Below are positions 35,621 to 48,250 of a stretch of 64,000 bases of DNA, one piece after another. The position numbers and the translations under genes were made by a program. The stretch comes from Mytilisepta virgata (lineage: Eukaryota > Mollusca > Bivalvia > Mytilida > Mytilidae): assembly GCA_028015205.1 (NCBI GenBank), contig CM051517.1, positions 46,759,135 to 46,823,134 on the forward strand, read 5' to 3'. A model generated the notes under the pieces. It saw only the letters and a program-made list of their open reading frames with translations, made no database searches and was not told the origin of the DNA. Positions within the stretch are counted from its first letter, which is position 1; every line of letters starts with the position of its first letter.

Positions 35621-36297
35621 CCTTGACCTCATTTTCATTTTTATGGACCAAGGACCTCAAATCAAAAGACCCTAGGCCTCTATCAATTATGGTTTTCCAG
35701 TTAAAATACATTTCACTTATATCAAATACAAAAGGGGAAATAACTCTCATATGGAATCTCTATACGGCTTCGGTCAAAATAAAACAGAACATCCTGAGGA
35801 TATAATGAGCAATTTTGAAAAATAAATTTGTCGGTTTCTTATTCGGTTGCGAAGCCTTAGGAATAACAAGAAAAACAGTGTTAGGGGAGATAACTCTTAT
35901 ATGGGAAAGTATTCGGTTAAGCGGTGTCAGTTTCAAAAGCGTATAAACTGTTCGATATCATATTCCAAATATCTAAGCGACATCTTGCGAAACAAAAAAA
36001 CAGCGAAGGAACAAAATTTGTCGGAAGAAAAAAAATAATAATCAGAAGAAAACCAATAGGTCTTTCCACGGAAAGTGGAAAGACCTAATAATCAGAACAA
36101 ATACAATAGGTCTTTCCACAGAAAGGTGGAAAGACCTAATAATCATGCGAAAAAGAGACAGATCTTTCCCAAAACTTCAACAATTTGATAAAGAATGAAT
36201 TTATGTTGAATTAGATCATTTTTAAGCAATTTTTACCACATCCCCCCCCCCCATTTTGTAAAATTTAAAAAATGCTTCAATCAAGCATATATGGATA
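35621..36297 (+). mobile_element. End of hairpin element, with two 'aggtctttccac' hairpins
   Basis: Perfect 12-bp stem hairpins aggtctttccac...gtggaaagacct lie at 36058-36086 (5-nt loop) and 36108-36137 (6-nt loop). Each is followed by 'aataatca'. The upstream text ('ggggagataactcttatatg', 'ctaagcgacat.ttgcgaaac') recurs before the hairpins at 37584. They look like repeated element ends. Confidence 0.75.
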
Positions 36298-37160
36298 TTT
36301 TTGAAATCTAATCATCACTGTCATCAATTTGCCACACTTTTTAAGTTGATATCATGAAAAAAAGTTCACTTCCGGTTGATATTTTTAAATTTTCAATTTT
36401 TGAAAGGCCAGAACTCTAACCATATTAAATCAGATTTAAAACTTTTCATAGTTTTGAGATGTGCAAAGACCCATTCTACCTTCCGGTACCCGTTTTATAT
36501 CTCTAAGAGCAATGCTTTTCTAATTATTAGAAAAAAAAGTTTACCTCAACCTATGTTGGAAATCTATAATTTTAAGAGATACAGCTAAAAGTTGAGGTAA
36601 TTTTAGATGTACTATAGAATACCAAAATGCTACATCAAAGACAAATATGAAATACTGCCAAAACAATTTTGCGCCAAGAAAAAATGGGTTTTTTCAAATT
36701 TTTCGATCTTTAAAAATTTTTCATTTTTTCTCATTTTTTGTCTTACGAAAATGGAAAATAACATATTTTAAATGATTCCTGCTAAAAAATAATGCATTTT
36801 TGAAAAAATTCCATGTATTACACTTCAAATTAGAAAAACAGCATTTTCTAGAACATGACCTTGACCTTTGACCTTGACACCATTTTGAAGGTCATTTGTC
36901 CCTGGTGTCAAAACAAAAGACCCCATGCCTCTATCTTGTACCGGTATTAAGTTATAGCCAAACACCGAAAATTTAAACGTTCTAGGGGCAATTACGCCTA
37001 TAAAATGACGTCATACAACTTTTACGCAAATGTAACAGAGCTAGGTCTCAACGTCCTTAACATTTTCTCCATTACATTTTATCAGCTATCTTTTACCGTT
37101 TCAGAGGAGATGCGATCACAAGCAAAAGTCAAAATTTAGAACGTGACCTTGACCTCATTT
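36298..37160 (+). repeat. Direct ~850-bp repeat, copy 2
   Basis: Near-identical to 34758-35620, offset by 1,540 bp. One 'gacctttgaccttgacc' module is lost near 37150, giving a shorter AGGTCA array. Another array is intact at 36856-36878. Confidence 0.9.
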
Positions 37161-37680
37161 TACTTGTTAGGGGTCATGGACCCTAAATACAAATTTTCAT
37201 GTTGATATCTCAACTCAAAATAACAATTTGTATGATACACCAAAAGTGTAAGTCGTTTGAAGGGAAATAACTCCTATGAAATGTGCTCAGATCCTTTCCG
37301 ACCAATGGAACAAAGTTGCGCACAGATAACTGAAGACATTGCAAAAAAATTTAGGTCGATATCTTTTACGGTTGCAAAGGATATGCGCGCACAAGAAAAA
37401 CAGTGTTTGGGGAGATAACTCTTACAAAGAAAATTGTTCGGCTTAACAGGGTAAAATTGAAAAGCGCATAAACTGTACGATACAATATAAGAAATATCTA
37501 AGCGACATGTTGCGAAACAAAAATTTATCGCAAGAACAAAATTTGGCGGAAGAAAAAAAAATAATAATCAGAACAAATACAATAGGTCTTTCCACAGAAA
37601 GGTGGAAAGACCTAATAATAATCAGACGAATTACAATAAGGTCTTTCCGTTGGAAACGGGAAAGACCTTAATAAAATGAA
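37161..37680 (+). mobile_element. End of hairpin element copy 2, two further hairpins
   Basis: The 12-bp stem hairpin at 37584-37613 is identical to that at 36108-36137. A relative at 37638-37669 has stem aaggtctttccgt...acgggaaagacctt (one mismatch or bulge). Each is followed by 'aataat' or 'aataaa'. Confidence 0.75.
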
Positions 37681-38230
37681 GAAAAGGAGTTTGGGTCATA
37701 AAAGTATAATTTCACAACAAAGTTTTGAAAATGAAAATTCTAAAACTCAATTGTATATCTACATACACATACATGTATAGTGTATCACATTACTGACTGT
37801 ATAGAAATAAAATGAAGTAAAGTGAAAAATGAAAGATGAGTTTAGGCCACTAGCTTAAATTTACCATTTTTCGAATTCGACCCCTGTCAATTTTCTAAAA
37901 CCTTTTCGTGGATATACATATATTATATGTCAATACTGTATAGTAATCAAATGCAAAAATTGAAAAATGAAAGAAGAGTTTACGTCGCAAACTAAAATTC
38001 ACAACTTCAAAATTCGACCTTGTTTGTCCCAAGTTTTTAAAATGAAAACTCTGAAACCTTATTGCGTATCTACATATAGTGTATAATACTAGTATAAAGA
38101 AACTAAAGGCCATGATTAGCCTGAATCGCTAACCTGGATTATGTGGCAGATGAATTGTTGCATATTTAATATTGTTTGTAAATCAAGGCTTAGCAAACCA
38201 GAACTTTCTTTACATTATTCCTGGTTTTAG
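37681..38230. other. Non-coding stretch with a short internal repeat
   Basis: The text 'ctctgaaaccttattg' and 'atctaaatatagtgtataa' at 31357-31393 resembles 38050-38092. An internal duplication carries 'gaaaaatgaaagatgagttt' (37823) and 'gaaaaatgaaagaagagttt' (37962). No gene. Confidence 0.45.
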
Positions 38231-39125
38231 ATAAAGTGTGATCCCGTATGCTTCAATGCAAACTGATGTGCTACTGCAGCCATCATTTATGCCATCCCAT
38301 CAACCAATCCAAATGAAATTAAGATCAAACTTTTTATACAGAATCTTCAACACAATATACAGCCAAGTTTGATTACTAGTATAACTTGTCTTGTAGGTTC
38401 ATCAGAGATTATGAAATTGTGATTTCCATGTGCTTCATGCACACCTACGTGCCACTGTTGTCGATATGTATGGTACTCGACCAACACCAGATGAAGAATC
38501 TTTGTAAAGGGTCTCAAAATCGTATTATATTATCTGAATAAAATTTGAAAAGATTTGGCATTGTAGATTAAGAGGAGAATAATTTCAAAATTGGACCAAC
38601 CATTTTCAAGACTTGGCTATAGTGGGAATATTTTTCATCCGCTCCGAATGAAATAAGGACCTGCCATATATTAATAGTCTAAAGTTTGCTTATTACAAAT
38701 ATTATAATTTCTGAAATTTTGATGATATTGTGACTTCCCATAGGTCTCCATGTGAAAATATATGCTACTGTAGCTACTCGATCAACACCAAATGGTAAAT
38801 CTTCTACTGGCTTCTGTAGAAGACATTCCATACATGTTAAGAAAATGTTAAGATACAAGTTCTATTTTAAATGTATGTGCCGCCAATACCACCGCCTTAG
38901 CCACCCAATCAATATGAAGCTTTGTAGAGGACCTTCCATTCATCAGTCCTATAAAGTTTAAAAACATGTGGCCTTGATTCAGATGAGAATAGTTTTGAAA
39001 ATTAGCCATTAAAAAAAGAATTGCCTCTGGTAGCCATCTTAGTTGACCAGTCCGCACCAAATGAGGAAAGTATGTAGAGGACCTTCCATGCATCATTCCT
39101 GCAAAGTTTAGTTTGGAATTGGCTG
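38230..39125 (-). repeat. Tandem-repeat element, inverted relative of the 3.3- and 13.2-kb repeats
   Basis: Diverged units of roughly 190-200 bp carry 'gtagaggaccttccatncat', 'cctgcaaagttta', 'ttgtgacttcccataggtct' and 'accaaatg..gaatct'. The text 'agaattgcctctggtagcca' (39020) is the reverse complement of the 'tggccaccggaggcaattct' signature at 13374. Confidence 0.6.
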
Positions 39126-41990
39126 AGTGAATTCAGTCAATTCATAAACGGAAAAAAGAGGACGTAAGGTCAAAAGCTTGAATTATCAATCTTCAGTACA
39201 TGGCAATACTGTGACCATATAAAATTCAAGACGTTAGAATGATTGAGGAGTTTAGACCACAAGGAACGGAACTAGAGAAAGATTGGTGAGGATACATGTA
39301 CTTCACAAATGACCAAATCAACAAGGTATCTGAAGAAGAAAAGATTACAGTATTAATATTTCGCTTCTGCTTGCCATGTGTGTTTCCGATTCCTAAATAT
39401 TGCATTTTGTATTTTATTTGGTCCAATTTTTTACTCTTTTGTATTTACGACATACAGTTCTCACAAACGTTTGCAAAGGGGTCGAGCATACAATATACAT
39501 CTTTAGGTATTTGTGCAAGCTGCCTCGCTAATTTTGGACGATATATGAAAGATTACCGTGTTGCGAAGCAAATGACGAGTGATTGAAACAGCTTACGTGT
39601 ACAGTATCAATGTCTAATCATACCTTTATTTACAAAATGAAAACACAGCTTGTGTATTCATACTATATAATAGTAAATTGGGCTATATTGTTTTCTAAAC
39701 AATGAATTAAAACTTCTGTTCCAATGACTGAAATAATTTCTATTATGCAAATGTATATATCACCAGTCACGAGGTATTTATCTACAATTTTTTAACATAT
39801 TTGTTGACCTTTTGTTATTCTATACATGTATATTTTTTTTATGTTTTTTCGTCAACCAAATTGATTTTCCGAATATGGCTTTGTTTCTTACATTTACCAC
39901 CATTGTGTGACCAAGATCTTCGTTTTATTACCATGAAAAAAATAAATACAAAAATTGACGTCACAAGATAGAAGTGACTCTCAGAGACAATCAAAAGTGT
40001 GGGGATACTAAGTTCAAAATGTAAGAGAAGTATAGGTCAAAAGAACAGCAGGAAAATTGCCACTCTGACAACTATCCCCTCCTCCTGGACAATTGTCCCC
40101 AGACAACTGGCCAGGCACAGTAGCCCATCTAATACCATGGCTTCCATACATGTACCTAATACACAGATGCATTTTTAAAGATATTTTATTATTTTTTATT
40201 AAAGCAATTATGTATTTTCTTCCAATATAAAATTGTTTAAAATTTATTTACGGTCTTTTTTTTAAAGATATTGTATTATTAATTGTTATGGAAGCAAATA
40301 TATATTTCTTCCATTATAAAATATTTAAAAAAAAACTATTTAATTAATTCAATAAATTCATGCATGTAGTAATTTCCTTGATGGTATTGATACAAATAGT
40401 TAAACAGGTTCATATTTTTTAAATATTTTTTTTTAAATAAAATTTCAAAAAGATTGTTATTGCTTGGACAAGCAATAATCAATTGCTCCTACTTACTGAT
40501 CATTAAAGTTTAATTGGAAAATGTTGTTTGTATATTTTTTATAAAATTGATATCCATCAGTACATTATTGCCAAGAAAGAGTTGTCAGGACACAGGAAGC
40601 CGTATAAGTATATGGGCGGTTGAAATCAAAACTTTATAACAAACGTCATGATTTTAATTTTTTCGATTTTGAACTTCCCCTTTCTTAGCAGTAACATACC
40701 AAGGTGTTCCGCCTATGGTGTGTACATTTCACAGTTGATTCGTTACTGCTGAGCATGTGATTTATACGACGACTTCTCGGCAGGGCTAGATTACTATCAC
40801 ATAAATTTCTTAGACAGTGTTATGTTCAGTCTATGTTAATTTCATCACTCCAAAAGTTTTACTGTTGTATCACGAATTGACTGGCCGATACGAAGTTTCT
40901 ATCTCGCGTATGAGAATAGATATCTTCAGTTAGATTTCAAGTCCTTCTGGAATAAACACCTCACCAGACGTGACACTTCACTGGCAATGTGCTGTCTGTC
41001 TTGTTATAGTTTTGTTTAGTTTACTATACGTTTTTTATTCTTTTAGTTAAACATGTATCCTTGTCACGTTTATTTTTTTTTTTTTTTGTTGTTGTTGTTT
41101 TTTTTTGTGTTAATTAAATTCTCCTGACTATTCTTTTGCCGACATTTGTTCCAGAACTATGGCAATCGTCATGTGTTGGACTTATTGTGTGGCATTGTTT
41201 ATAATATTTAATCGTACGATTTTGGTGCATAATGGACATTAATGCTGCACATAATTGTAGTGCATGTGCATTAATTAGGGCTTCCAAATGTCCCAAATGT
41301 CTTTTCTCTTATGTCATGCATATATGTTATGTCTCTTGTTACATTATAATTACTATTTTAATATGAAAAAATATTCATAAAAATAATTTGTTGTCTTTTA
41401 AAAAAAAAAAGAAAGAATAATCAAAAAGGTTATATATAAAAATGACAGTTGCCATAGGGAGCAACTGCTCTAAGGGCAAATTATCCGGGAGTGGGGGGAA
41501 TTGTCCTATATCCGAAAAGACCGTCAGACGGTGGTAGCAGAATTCCAATTTGAAGTTTTCGTATATATTGTGCAGTTAACTTTATCCCCGAACTTCTTAA
41601 GAAAGTTCAGGAGTATTGTGATTGTCTCCGTCCGCCCGTCCGTGACATCAACTCCTCCTTTACTTTTGGATTTAGCTATGAATTCTGTAATGTTTTAGAA
41701 TTTAGAATTTCAGAACTTGGGGTCCTTATGGGTTATGAACTTTAGCTTGTGACCTTAACTACTCTTTCATTTTTTTCACTTTATCTATTGTATTTCAATA
41801 CAGTATTTTCTATATGTAGAAACGCAAAACGATTTTAGAATTTTTATTTTCAAATAACGGCCTTTCACATGTTTTAGAAAGAGAAATATTGGCTATAAAC
41901 CGTTTTAAAGTTAATTTGAGTAACATTGGTATACAAAAAATTTGAAACACCAGGGGAGTGTGGGGATAGTTGTCGTATCCGGGTCCCTCC
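39126..41990. other. Long non-coding stretch
   Basis: No gene recognised. A perfect 22-base palindrome (ttattgcttg, ga, caagcaataa) lies at 40457-40478. A GTCC-rich leader-like word 'tctccgtccgcccgtccgtg' lies near 41624, resembling the element leaders at 54.57 and 62.32 kb. Confidence 0.45.
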
Positions 41991-44405
41991 ATCTAGTTTT
42001 TTATACGACCGCAAAATTTTTGCGGTCGTATATTGGTATGACGTTGGCGTCGTCGTCGTCGTCGTCGTCGTCTGCGTCGTCGTCCGTCGTCTGCGTCGTC
42101 GTCCGAAGACATTTGGTTTTCGCACTATAACTTTAGTATAAGTTAATAGAAATCTATGAAATTTAAACACAAGGTTTATGACCACAAAAGGAAGGTTGGG
42201 ATTGATTTTGGGAGTTTTGGTCCCAACAGTTTAAGAATCAGGGGCCAAAAAAGGGCCCAATAAGCATTTTTCTTGGTTTTCGCACAATAACTCTAGTATA
42301 AGTAAATAGAAATCTATGAAATTTTAACACAAGGTTTATGACCACAAAAGGAAGGTTGGGATTGTTTTTGGGAGTTTTGGTCCCAACAGTTTAGGAAGTA
42401 GGGGCTAAAAAAGGGCCCAAATAAGCATTTTTCTTGGTTTTTGCACAATAACTTTAGTATAAGTAAATAGAATTCTATGAAATTTAAACACAAGGTTTAT
42501 GACCACAAAAGGAAGGTTGGGATTGATTTTTGGAGTTTTGGTCCCAACAGTTTAGGAATTAGGGGCCAAAAGGGTCCACAATTAAACTTTGTTTGATTTC
42601 ATCGAAAATTGAACTATTGGGGTTCTTTGATATGCCGAATCTAACCGTGCCTTTAGATTCTTAATTTTTGGTCCCGTTTTCAAATTGGTCTACATTAAGG
42701 TCCAAAGGGTCCAAAATTAAACTTAGTTTGATTTTAACAAAAATTGAATTCTTGGGGTTCTTTGATATGCTGAATCAAAACATGTACTTAGTTTTTTTTA
42801 TTATGGGCCCAGTTTTCAAGTTGGTCCAAATCGGGGTCCAAAATTAAACTTTGTTTGATTTCATCGAAAATTGAAGTATTGGGGTTCTTTGATATGCGGA
42901 ATCTAACTGTGCATTTAGATTCTTAATTTTTGGTCCCGTTTTCAAATTGGTCTACATTAAGGTCCAAAGGGTCCAAAATTAAACTTAGTTTGATTTTAAC
43001 AAAAATTGAATTCTTGGGGTTCTTTGATATGCTGAATCTAAACATGTACTTAGTTTTTTTATTATGGGCCCAGTTTTTAAGTTGGTCCAAATCGGGGTCC
43101 AAAATTAAACTTTGTTTGATTTCATCGAAAATTGACTTATTGGGGTTCTTTGATATGCCGAATCTAACCGTGCATTTAGATTCTTAATTTTTGGTCCCGT
43201 TTTCAAATTGGTCTAAATTAAGGTCCAAAGTGTCCAAAATTAAACTTAGTTTGATTTTAACAAAAATTGAATTCTTGGGGTTCTTTGATATGCTGAATCT
43301 AAACATGTACTTAGTTTTTTTTTGTTATGGGCCCAGTTTTCAAGTTGGTCCAAATCGGGGTCCAAAATTAAAGCTAAAAAAGGGGTAATTTTTTTTTTTA
43401 GGGGGGGGGGGAATTCTCCACAGCATATTGTATTGCACAAGAAGCAAAAAATTGAATATAAATTCAAATCATATGACCAATTCTAAGTTCTTTATTTCAG
43501 TTATTCTGTGTCAGAAACCTATTATGTGTCAAATATTTGAAGAAATTTTCAATTGCACAGTATTGTGCAATAGCAAGAAATTGATATGTGTGCTCTGCTA
43601 TCAAAACCTTATTATTAACAAATTCCATGACTATGATGTCATTTTCTATTTTAATATGTTATGGTGTATTTAAATGGGCTGTTATGGTTGCAAAGTATAA
43701 AGAAATGGGGGGGGGGGTGAAAACAAAATTTAGAGGGGGCGGGGTAAATGAGAAATTGGGGAGGGGGTAATTTTTTTCTCATTTCATATTTCATAAATTA
43801 AAAAGAAAATTTCAAATTTTTTTAGCAAAAAAAGGGGGGGTTACATTAAATTTTATTGTTTTTTGGTTTTTTTTAGGAGGGGGGGGGTCAATGTGCAACT
43901 TCATAGTGTATTGCACAAAAGCTAAAAAAAGGGGTAAATTATTATTTTTTTTTGGGGGGGGGGGGGCAATTCTCCACAGCATATTGTATTGCACAAGAAG
44001 CAAAAAATTGAATATAAATTCAACTCATATGACCAATTCTAAGTTCTTTGATTTCAGTTATTCTGTGTCAGAAACCTATTATGTGTCAAATATTTGAAGA
44101 AATTTTCAATTGCACAGTATTGCGCAATAGCAAGAAATTGATATGTGTGCCCAATTTTAAATTTTAAATTGGTTATTTCTGATTTATATATAAAAACAAA
44201 TAATACTGATATGGTTTGAATAGGTAAATTAAAAAATTTTAAGTTCTTCGACAACATTCATTCTGTGTCAGAAACCTATGCTGTGTCAAATATTTATTCA
44301 CAATCCAAATTCAGTATTGTATCAAGCTTGAATGTTGTGTTCATAATTGCCCCAACTATTCAGGGTTCGACATCTGCGGTCGTATCTAGCTGCGCCCAGC
44401 GGAGC
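41990..44405 (+). mobile_element. Composite 'tacgaccgc' hairpin element with nested tandem repeats
   Basis: It opens with a 27-bp near-perfect palindrome at 42004-42030 (13-bp arms tacgaccgcaaaa / ttttgcggtcgta), then a GTC/GTCC trinucleotide stretch (about 42046-42107). Three ~161-bp units follow ('taactttagtataagt' at 42127, 42289, 42449). Next are three ~262-bp units, each made of two halves ('ttggggttctttgatatg' at 42618, 42753, 42880, 43015, 43142, 43276). A ~190-bp direct repeat (43410-43590 and 43970-44150) lies among G runs. It ends 'catctgcggtcgtatctagc' and 'tgcgcccagcggagca', where gcggtcgta echoes the 5' hairpin. No protein is encoded. Elements with these ends are common in mussel genomes as I recall; the mobilising enzyme is unknown. 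Confidence 0.75.
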
Positions 44406-46269
44406 ATTTTATTTTTATAATTTTTCTATATTTGAATTAAGAATACTTAAGACTGTCAATATAATTACTCAAATAATATTCATACTGTTTATTAAATATC
44501 AATTCTGAATAACTGAATAACGGAGAATATAGATAGTCTTACCTTTTTGGTTCGGTTCTGTCAACTTATGTGAGTGTATATAGCAAATACACATTTATAT
44601 AGTACAAACACCGAAACAGAAAGTAGTTTATTTATTTCTGAAAAGTCATTGTCTGCGTCATTTATCTAAAATGTCAATCAATAGTTATTGATTTATTGAT
44701 TCATAGTAATAATTTTAAACTTAATTTAATCCTAAAAATGTATACATGTACATGTATACACGGTGAATTAAATCCTAAAAATGTATACATGTATACATGG
44801 TGACGATGGACATTGATACATGATATTATTTATGGGGTAAGTGTCACTGCGACACATACAGTAGGACTGAACAATGAAAAAGTTTTCATCTTGGAGTCGA
44901 CTTCTAAGTTTCTAATCATGTAATTCATTGTACATCTTGATTCTTTTACCCGCATATATTGGAATTTAGTTATTTTTTGTCTTATTTGGCATATGCCGTA
45001 GAAATGACACTAAAATAAAACTAAATAAAATAACAGAAAATACCCAAATAATTTAAAATTTAATCAATTACGGTGTAATTTACCTCTTGCAAACTAGATC
45101 CCCACGACTCGCATGATAAGTTTTTATTTTATTTTTATTTTGTATTTTATATATATATATTTATTTATTTATGTTGGATTCGGCCGTGAAATGTCAGAGC
45201 GCAATTTATAAAAGTAGGAGATTTGCCAATTCTTTTCAGAATCGACGCTTTTTTTTATTTACTGTCTTTACTACATAAAAGATCCTTTTAACATCAGAGG
45301 AATTCGACTGGTACATGTACCGACTGCGTAAATTATCTGTAACTAATATAGTACGTCTCGTATCTGTTTATTGAATCAAAATTGATAATGCAGTCAAATA
45401 GGATCATGACCATTAACTAGGACACCAGATTCAAAAACGTGAAAAAATAATCCTAAAAATGAACTTCTTTATCTGTGTTTGTTGGTTAACATTCTGTGAT
45501 AAATATCACGTGCCCGGGTGGAGTATCAGTTCAACAATGCATCAATAGGAGTAGATCGGAAAGGGACACTTTTAAAGTGCAGAATTGAAGCACGCAAGGA
45601 TTTCTAAGTAGAAAGTAAATGTATTTGTGTTAAAACATTAATAAGTACCGATTCTGAACAGAACCGATAACTTTCCCAGTTTTCTATATGGAGTGCGCTC
45701 TGACGTCCCATGATCCAAGCCAAATATTAAGCTGTTTGACGCAAATGTATCTCACTGTCTATAGAGGGTTTTCAGGATTTGCCGACTAAGAATGGATGTC
45801 TTTCTGTCCAAGAATATCAATCCACAATACTACATAATTGTGTTTCCTATCAAACATCCCATTATTCTGATAGCGATTTCTCAGTTTTTTGTCATTAGCC
45901 GCATTTTTGCGCCTGTCCATTGTCAGGAACCTCTAGCCTTTGTTAGTCTTGAGTGTGTTTTTTTAATTTTGGTTCATTTTTATGTTTCGGAGTTCAGTTG
46001 CTGAACTAGTATACATTATTGTTTAGGGGCCAGCTAAAGCCCGCCCCCGGGTGCGGGATTTTCTCGCTGCGTTGAAGAACCACTTGGTAGCCTTGAGCTG
46101 TTTTCTGCTTTTTGGTTGGGTTGTTGTTTCTTTGACACCTCCCCCGCTTCCATTTTCTATGCTATGGTGTGTTTCTTATTCAGTATTTTTTTTCGACATA
46201 GAACTGATGTCTACGTTCATCATTGTAAACACTGATCCAAAAGATGTAAACGGTCTTTCATCTTAAAGT
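44406..46269. other. Non-coding stretch with dispersed repeat fragments
   Basis: A ~33-bp direct duplication rich in 'tgtatacatgta' lies at 44732-44803. The repeat at 45955-46165 is copy 2 of 9605-9812. Short frames at 45792-46266 come from this repeat. No gene. Confidence 0.55.
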
Positions 46270-46537
46270 GGGGGCCTCGGTGGCTGAATGGTCTAGGTAG
46301 TTTGTCATGACTACTAATGATCACTAGCCTGTCAACGCTGAGGTTGTGAGTTCGAATCTCACCTGTGGCGGGGTGTGTTCGACTCCGATCTAAATTGACA
46401 AGGATTGCCAATTTTCCTACCGAAGGTCGGTGGTTCTCTCCGGGTACTCTGGCTTCCTCCACCAATAAAAACTGGCCGCCGCGAAATAGCCGAATGTGTT
46501 GAAAACGGCCTAAAACCCCAACTAAACAAACAAATCA
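46270..46537 (+). mobile_element. tRNA-derived SINE, copy 3 (best preserved)
   Basis: Head 'ggcctcggtggctgaatggt' with the A box, B box 'gagttcgaatctcacc' at 46348-46363, body with 'ttcctaccgaaggtcggtgg' and 'ctggccgccgcgaaatagcc', tail 'cctaaaaccccaactaaaca' and 'aacaaacaaa'. Both polymerase III boxes look intact. The head resembles a leucine or serine tRNA with a long variable arm. Confidence 0.9.
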
Positions 46538-46779
46538 TCTTAAAGTGCAGATTATCAGTATGGAATATGGAGTAGCATTTGCAAAGTTCCAGCGATCGTT
46601 ATTAAGTTAAGATTTTCTATTAAATCGTTTGAATTAATATGAATCTTACTAAAATTAACATTCGGTTCGGTAAACGTTTGCACGTCATTTCCGGAAGTCC
46701 CTTTTAACAGGGTTGCACGTATTGCAAACCGGCCTATAGTATGGTAAATGTCGGATTTCAGGATGAGAAAATAGGGTAC

Positions 46780-47275
46780 CCCTACAGCTTTTAACCAGAT
46801 CTTTCAAACTGCAGAAAGTTTATGGACATATTGAAAATATACATAAAGGAGAATCATGTAATTTGAATAATTTTTATCAGATTTATCATATTGTGGAACT
46901 TGGTAATTTTTTGCAACAAACATGTATGACGGATTCGCATTTTGTGCAATTTACTCCTCCTACAGCTTTTAACATAGATAGGTTATTAACATATTAAAGA
47001 TATGCACGAAGGGGTGTGATTTCATTTGAAGACTCTTTTCCACATTTTCCAAGTTATGGATATTAGTATCTTTTTTTGTTTGTTAGAACTGTGTTTGGAT
47101 GGTGTCAATTTTGTGTAATTAAGTCCTACAGCTTTTAATCCAGTTCGTTGAAACTTTGCAAAATTTGTGCAATCATATTGAAGATGTCCATGATGGAGTG
47201 ATATGCGATTGGAAGAAAATTTTCGAGATTTTTTATGTTGTAAAACGTAGTCTTTTTTCACAAAAATTGTATCCA
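46780..47275. repeat. Tandem repeat, three ~170-bp units
   Basis: 'cctacagcttttaa' recurs at about 46788, 46959 and 47129. Each is followed by 'gaaact..gcaaa', 'atattgaagatatncatgaa', 'ggagtgatatg..atttgaa' and 'ttgtaaaa.tagtctttttt' type text. Confidence 0.65.
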
Positions 47276-48019
47276 GCTAAATCTTTATTATACAGACAGT
47301 TTTATACGTTTTCCATGTCACACTGATTTTATTACTTGTCACCATAAGCCTACCTGTAGTATGGGTAATTCTTTAAAACTCTAACGAATATAAATTATTT
47401 ACCAAATAAAACTCAACACATAGATATGGGAACTGTGCCTACTCGTAGAGCTGTCCTTTTATTTCGATACGTTTGAAATAAATATATTTTCCATAGAAAT
47501 GTCTTGTAATTATACAAGACATTCATTCAACAGTCCAATCATGGCCTTCATACATTAAAAACTACAAAATAGAAAACTTCACATTAACTCTATACATACA
47601 TATATCAGTATTGGGTGGATGGGTGGTAAAATAAACACATAAACGCCATTACATCCCAGCTTCTTTGTTCTTACACGGGTAATCTGAGGCGGATCTGTTA
47701 GTTATAAGCACGTATTCAGGGACCGCATAACTGGCTATGCCCCCTAGAGATTTGGGAAAGCTTTAGGCAACTTTTGGAAAATGGCCTATAAGTGAAATAA
47801 ATTCAGTGGGGGGGGGGGGATTATACTTCTTTGGTATACACTTCAGAATTTGTATTACTCCCTTTGATGCCTTTCATATTATAAACATTATATTTGCTTT
47901 ATTAACACAATGAGATTTTGTTCATCCCACGTAACAAGAGGCATCGCATGTTTAATCAAAAGGATCATCTTGTACCTTCTATTTCAGTATTGATCCAGTA
48001 TATATGAAAGAGTTGGGAA
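47276..48019. other. Non-coding stretch
   Basis: No gene recognised; a G run lies at about 47810-47819. Confidence 0.4.
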
Positions 48020-48250
48020 TAAACAACACAATGGATAACAGAACAGGTCAACAATGACATACCAATCAATCAAAGCCGCCAAACAGACAGGACCATGGAC
48101 AAAAAAATAACATAAAAGAGCACAAAATACAATAGAGTCCGTATAGTCTGACTTGGTACATATGCTAAACAGTGGTGTGGTAAAACCGGTTTTATGGGTA
48201 CTCGAACCTCTAGTCTGACACTCTGGTGTATAAAACATACTATAAAAGCA
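48020..48250. repeat. Dispersed repeat, copy 2 of the 5.87-6.01 kb family
   Basis: It shares 'ggtcaacaatgacatacca', 'atggacaaaaaaataac' and 'agtctgacttggta' with 5890-6010. It extends to 'tctgacactctggtgtataa', which is found inverted at 56968-56995. The 95-codon minus frame across it is repeat-derived. Confidence 0.65.

Noticed and set aside
34836..36588. Two identical 70-codon frames (34836 and 36376)
   Set aside because: They are identical only because the surrounding DNA is a direct repeat; composition is low-complexity and no domain is seen.
41874..42185. Frames encoding long Val, Ser or Thr runs
   Set aside because: They come from the GTC trinucleotide tract of a mobile element.
46270..46365. 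Functional tRNA gene at the SINE head
   Set aside because: The fold is degenerate and the sequence continues into a conserved SINE body found in four copies.
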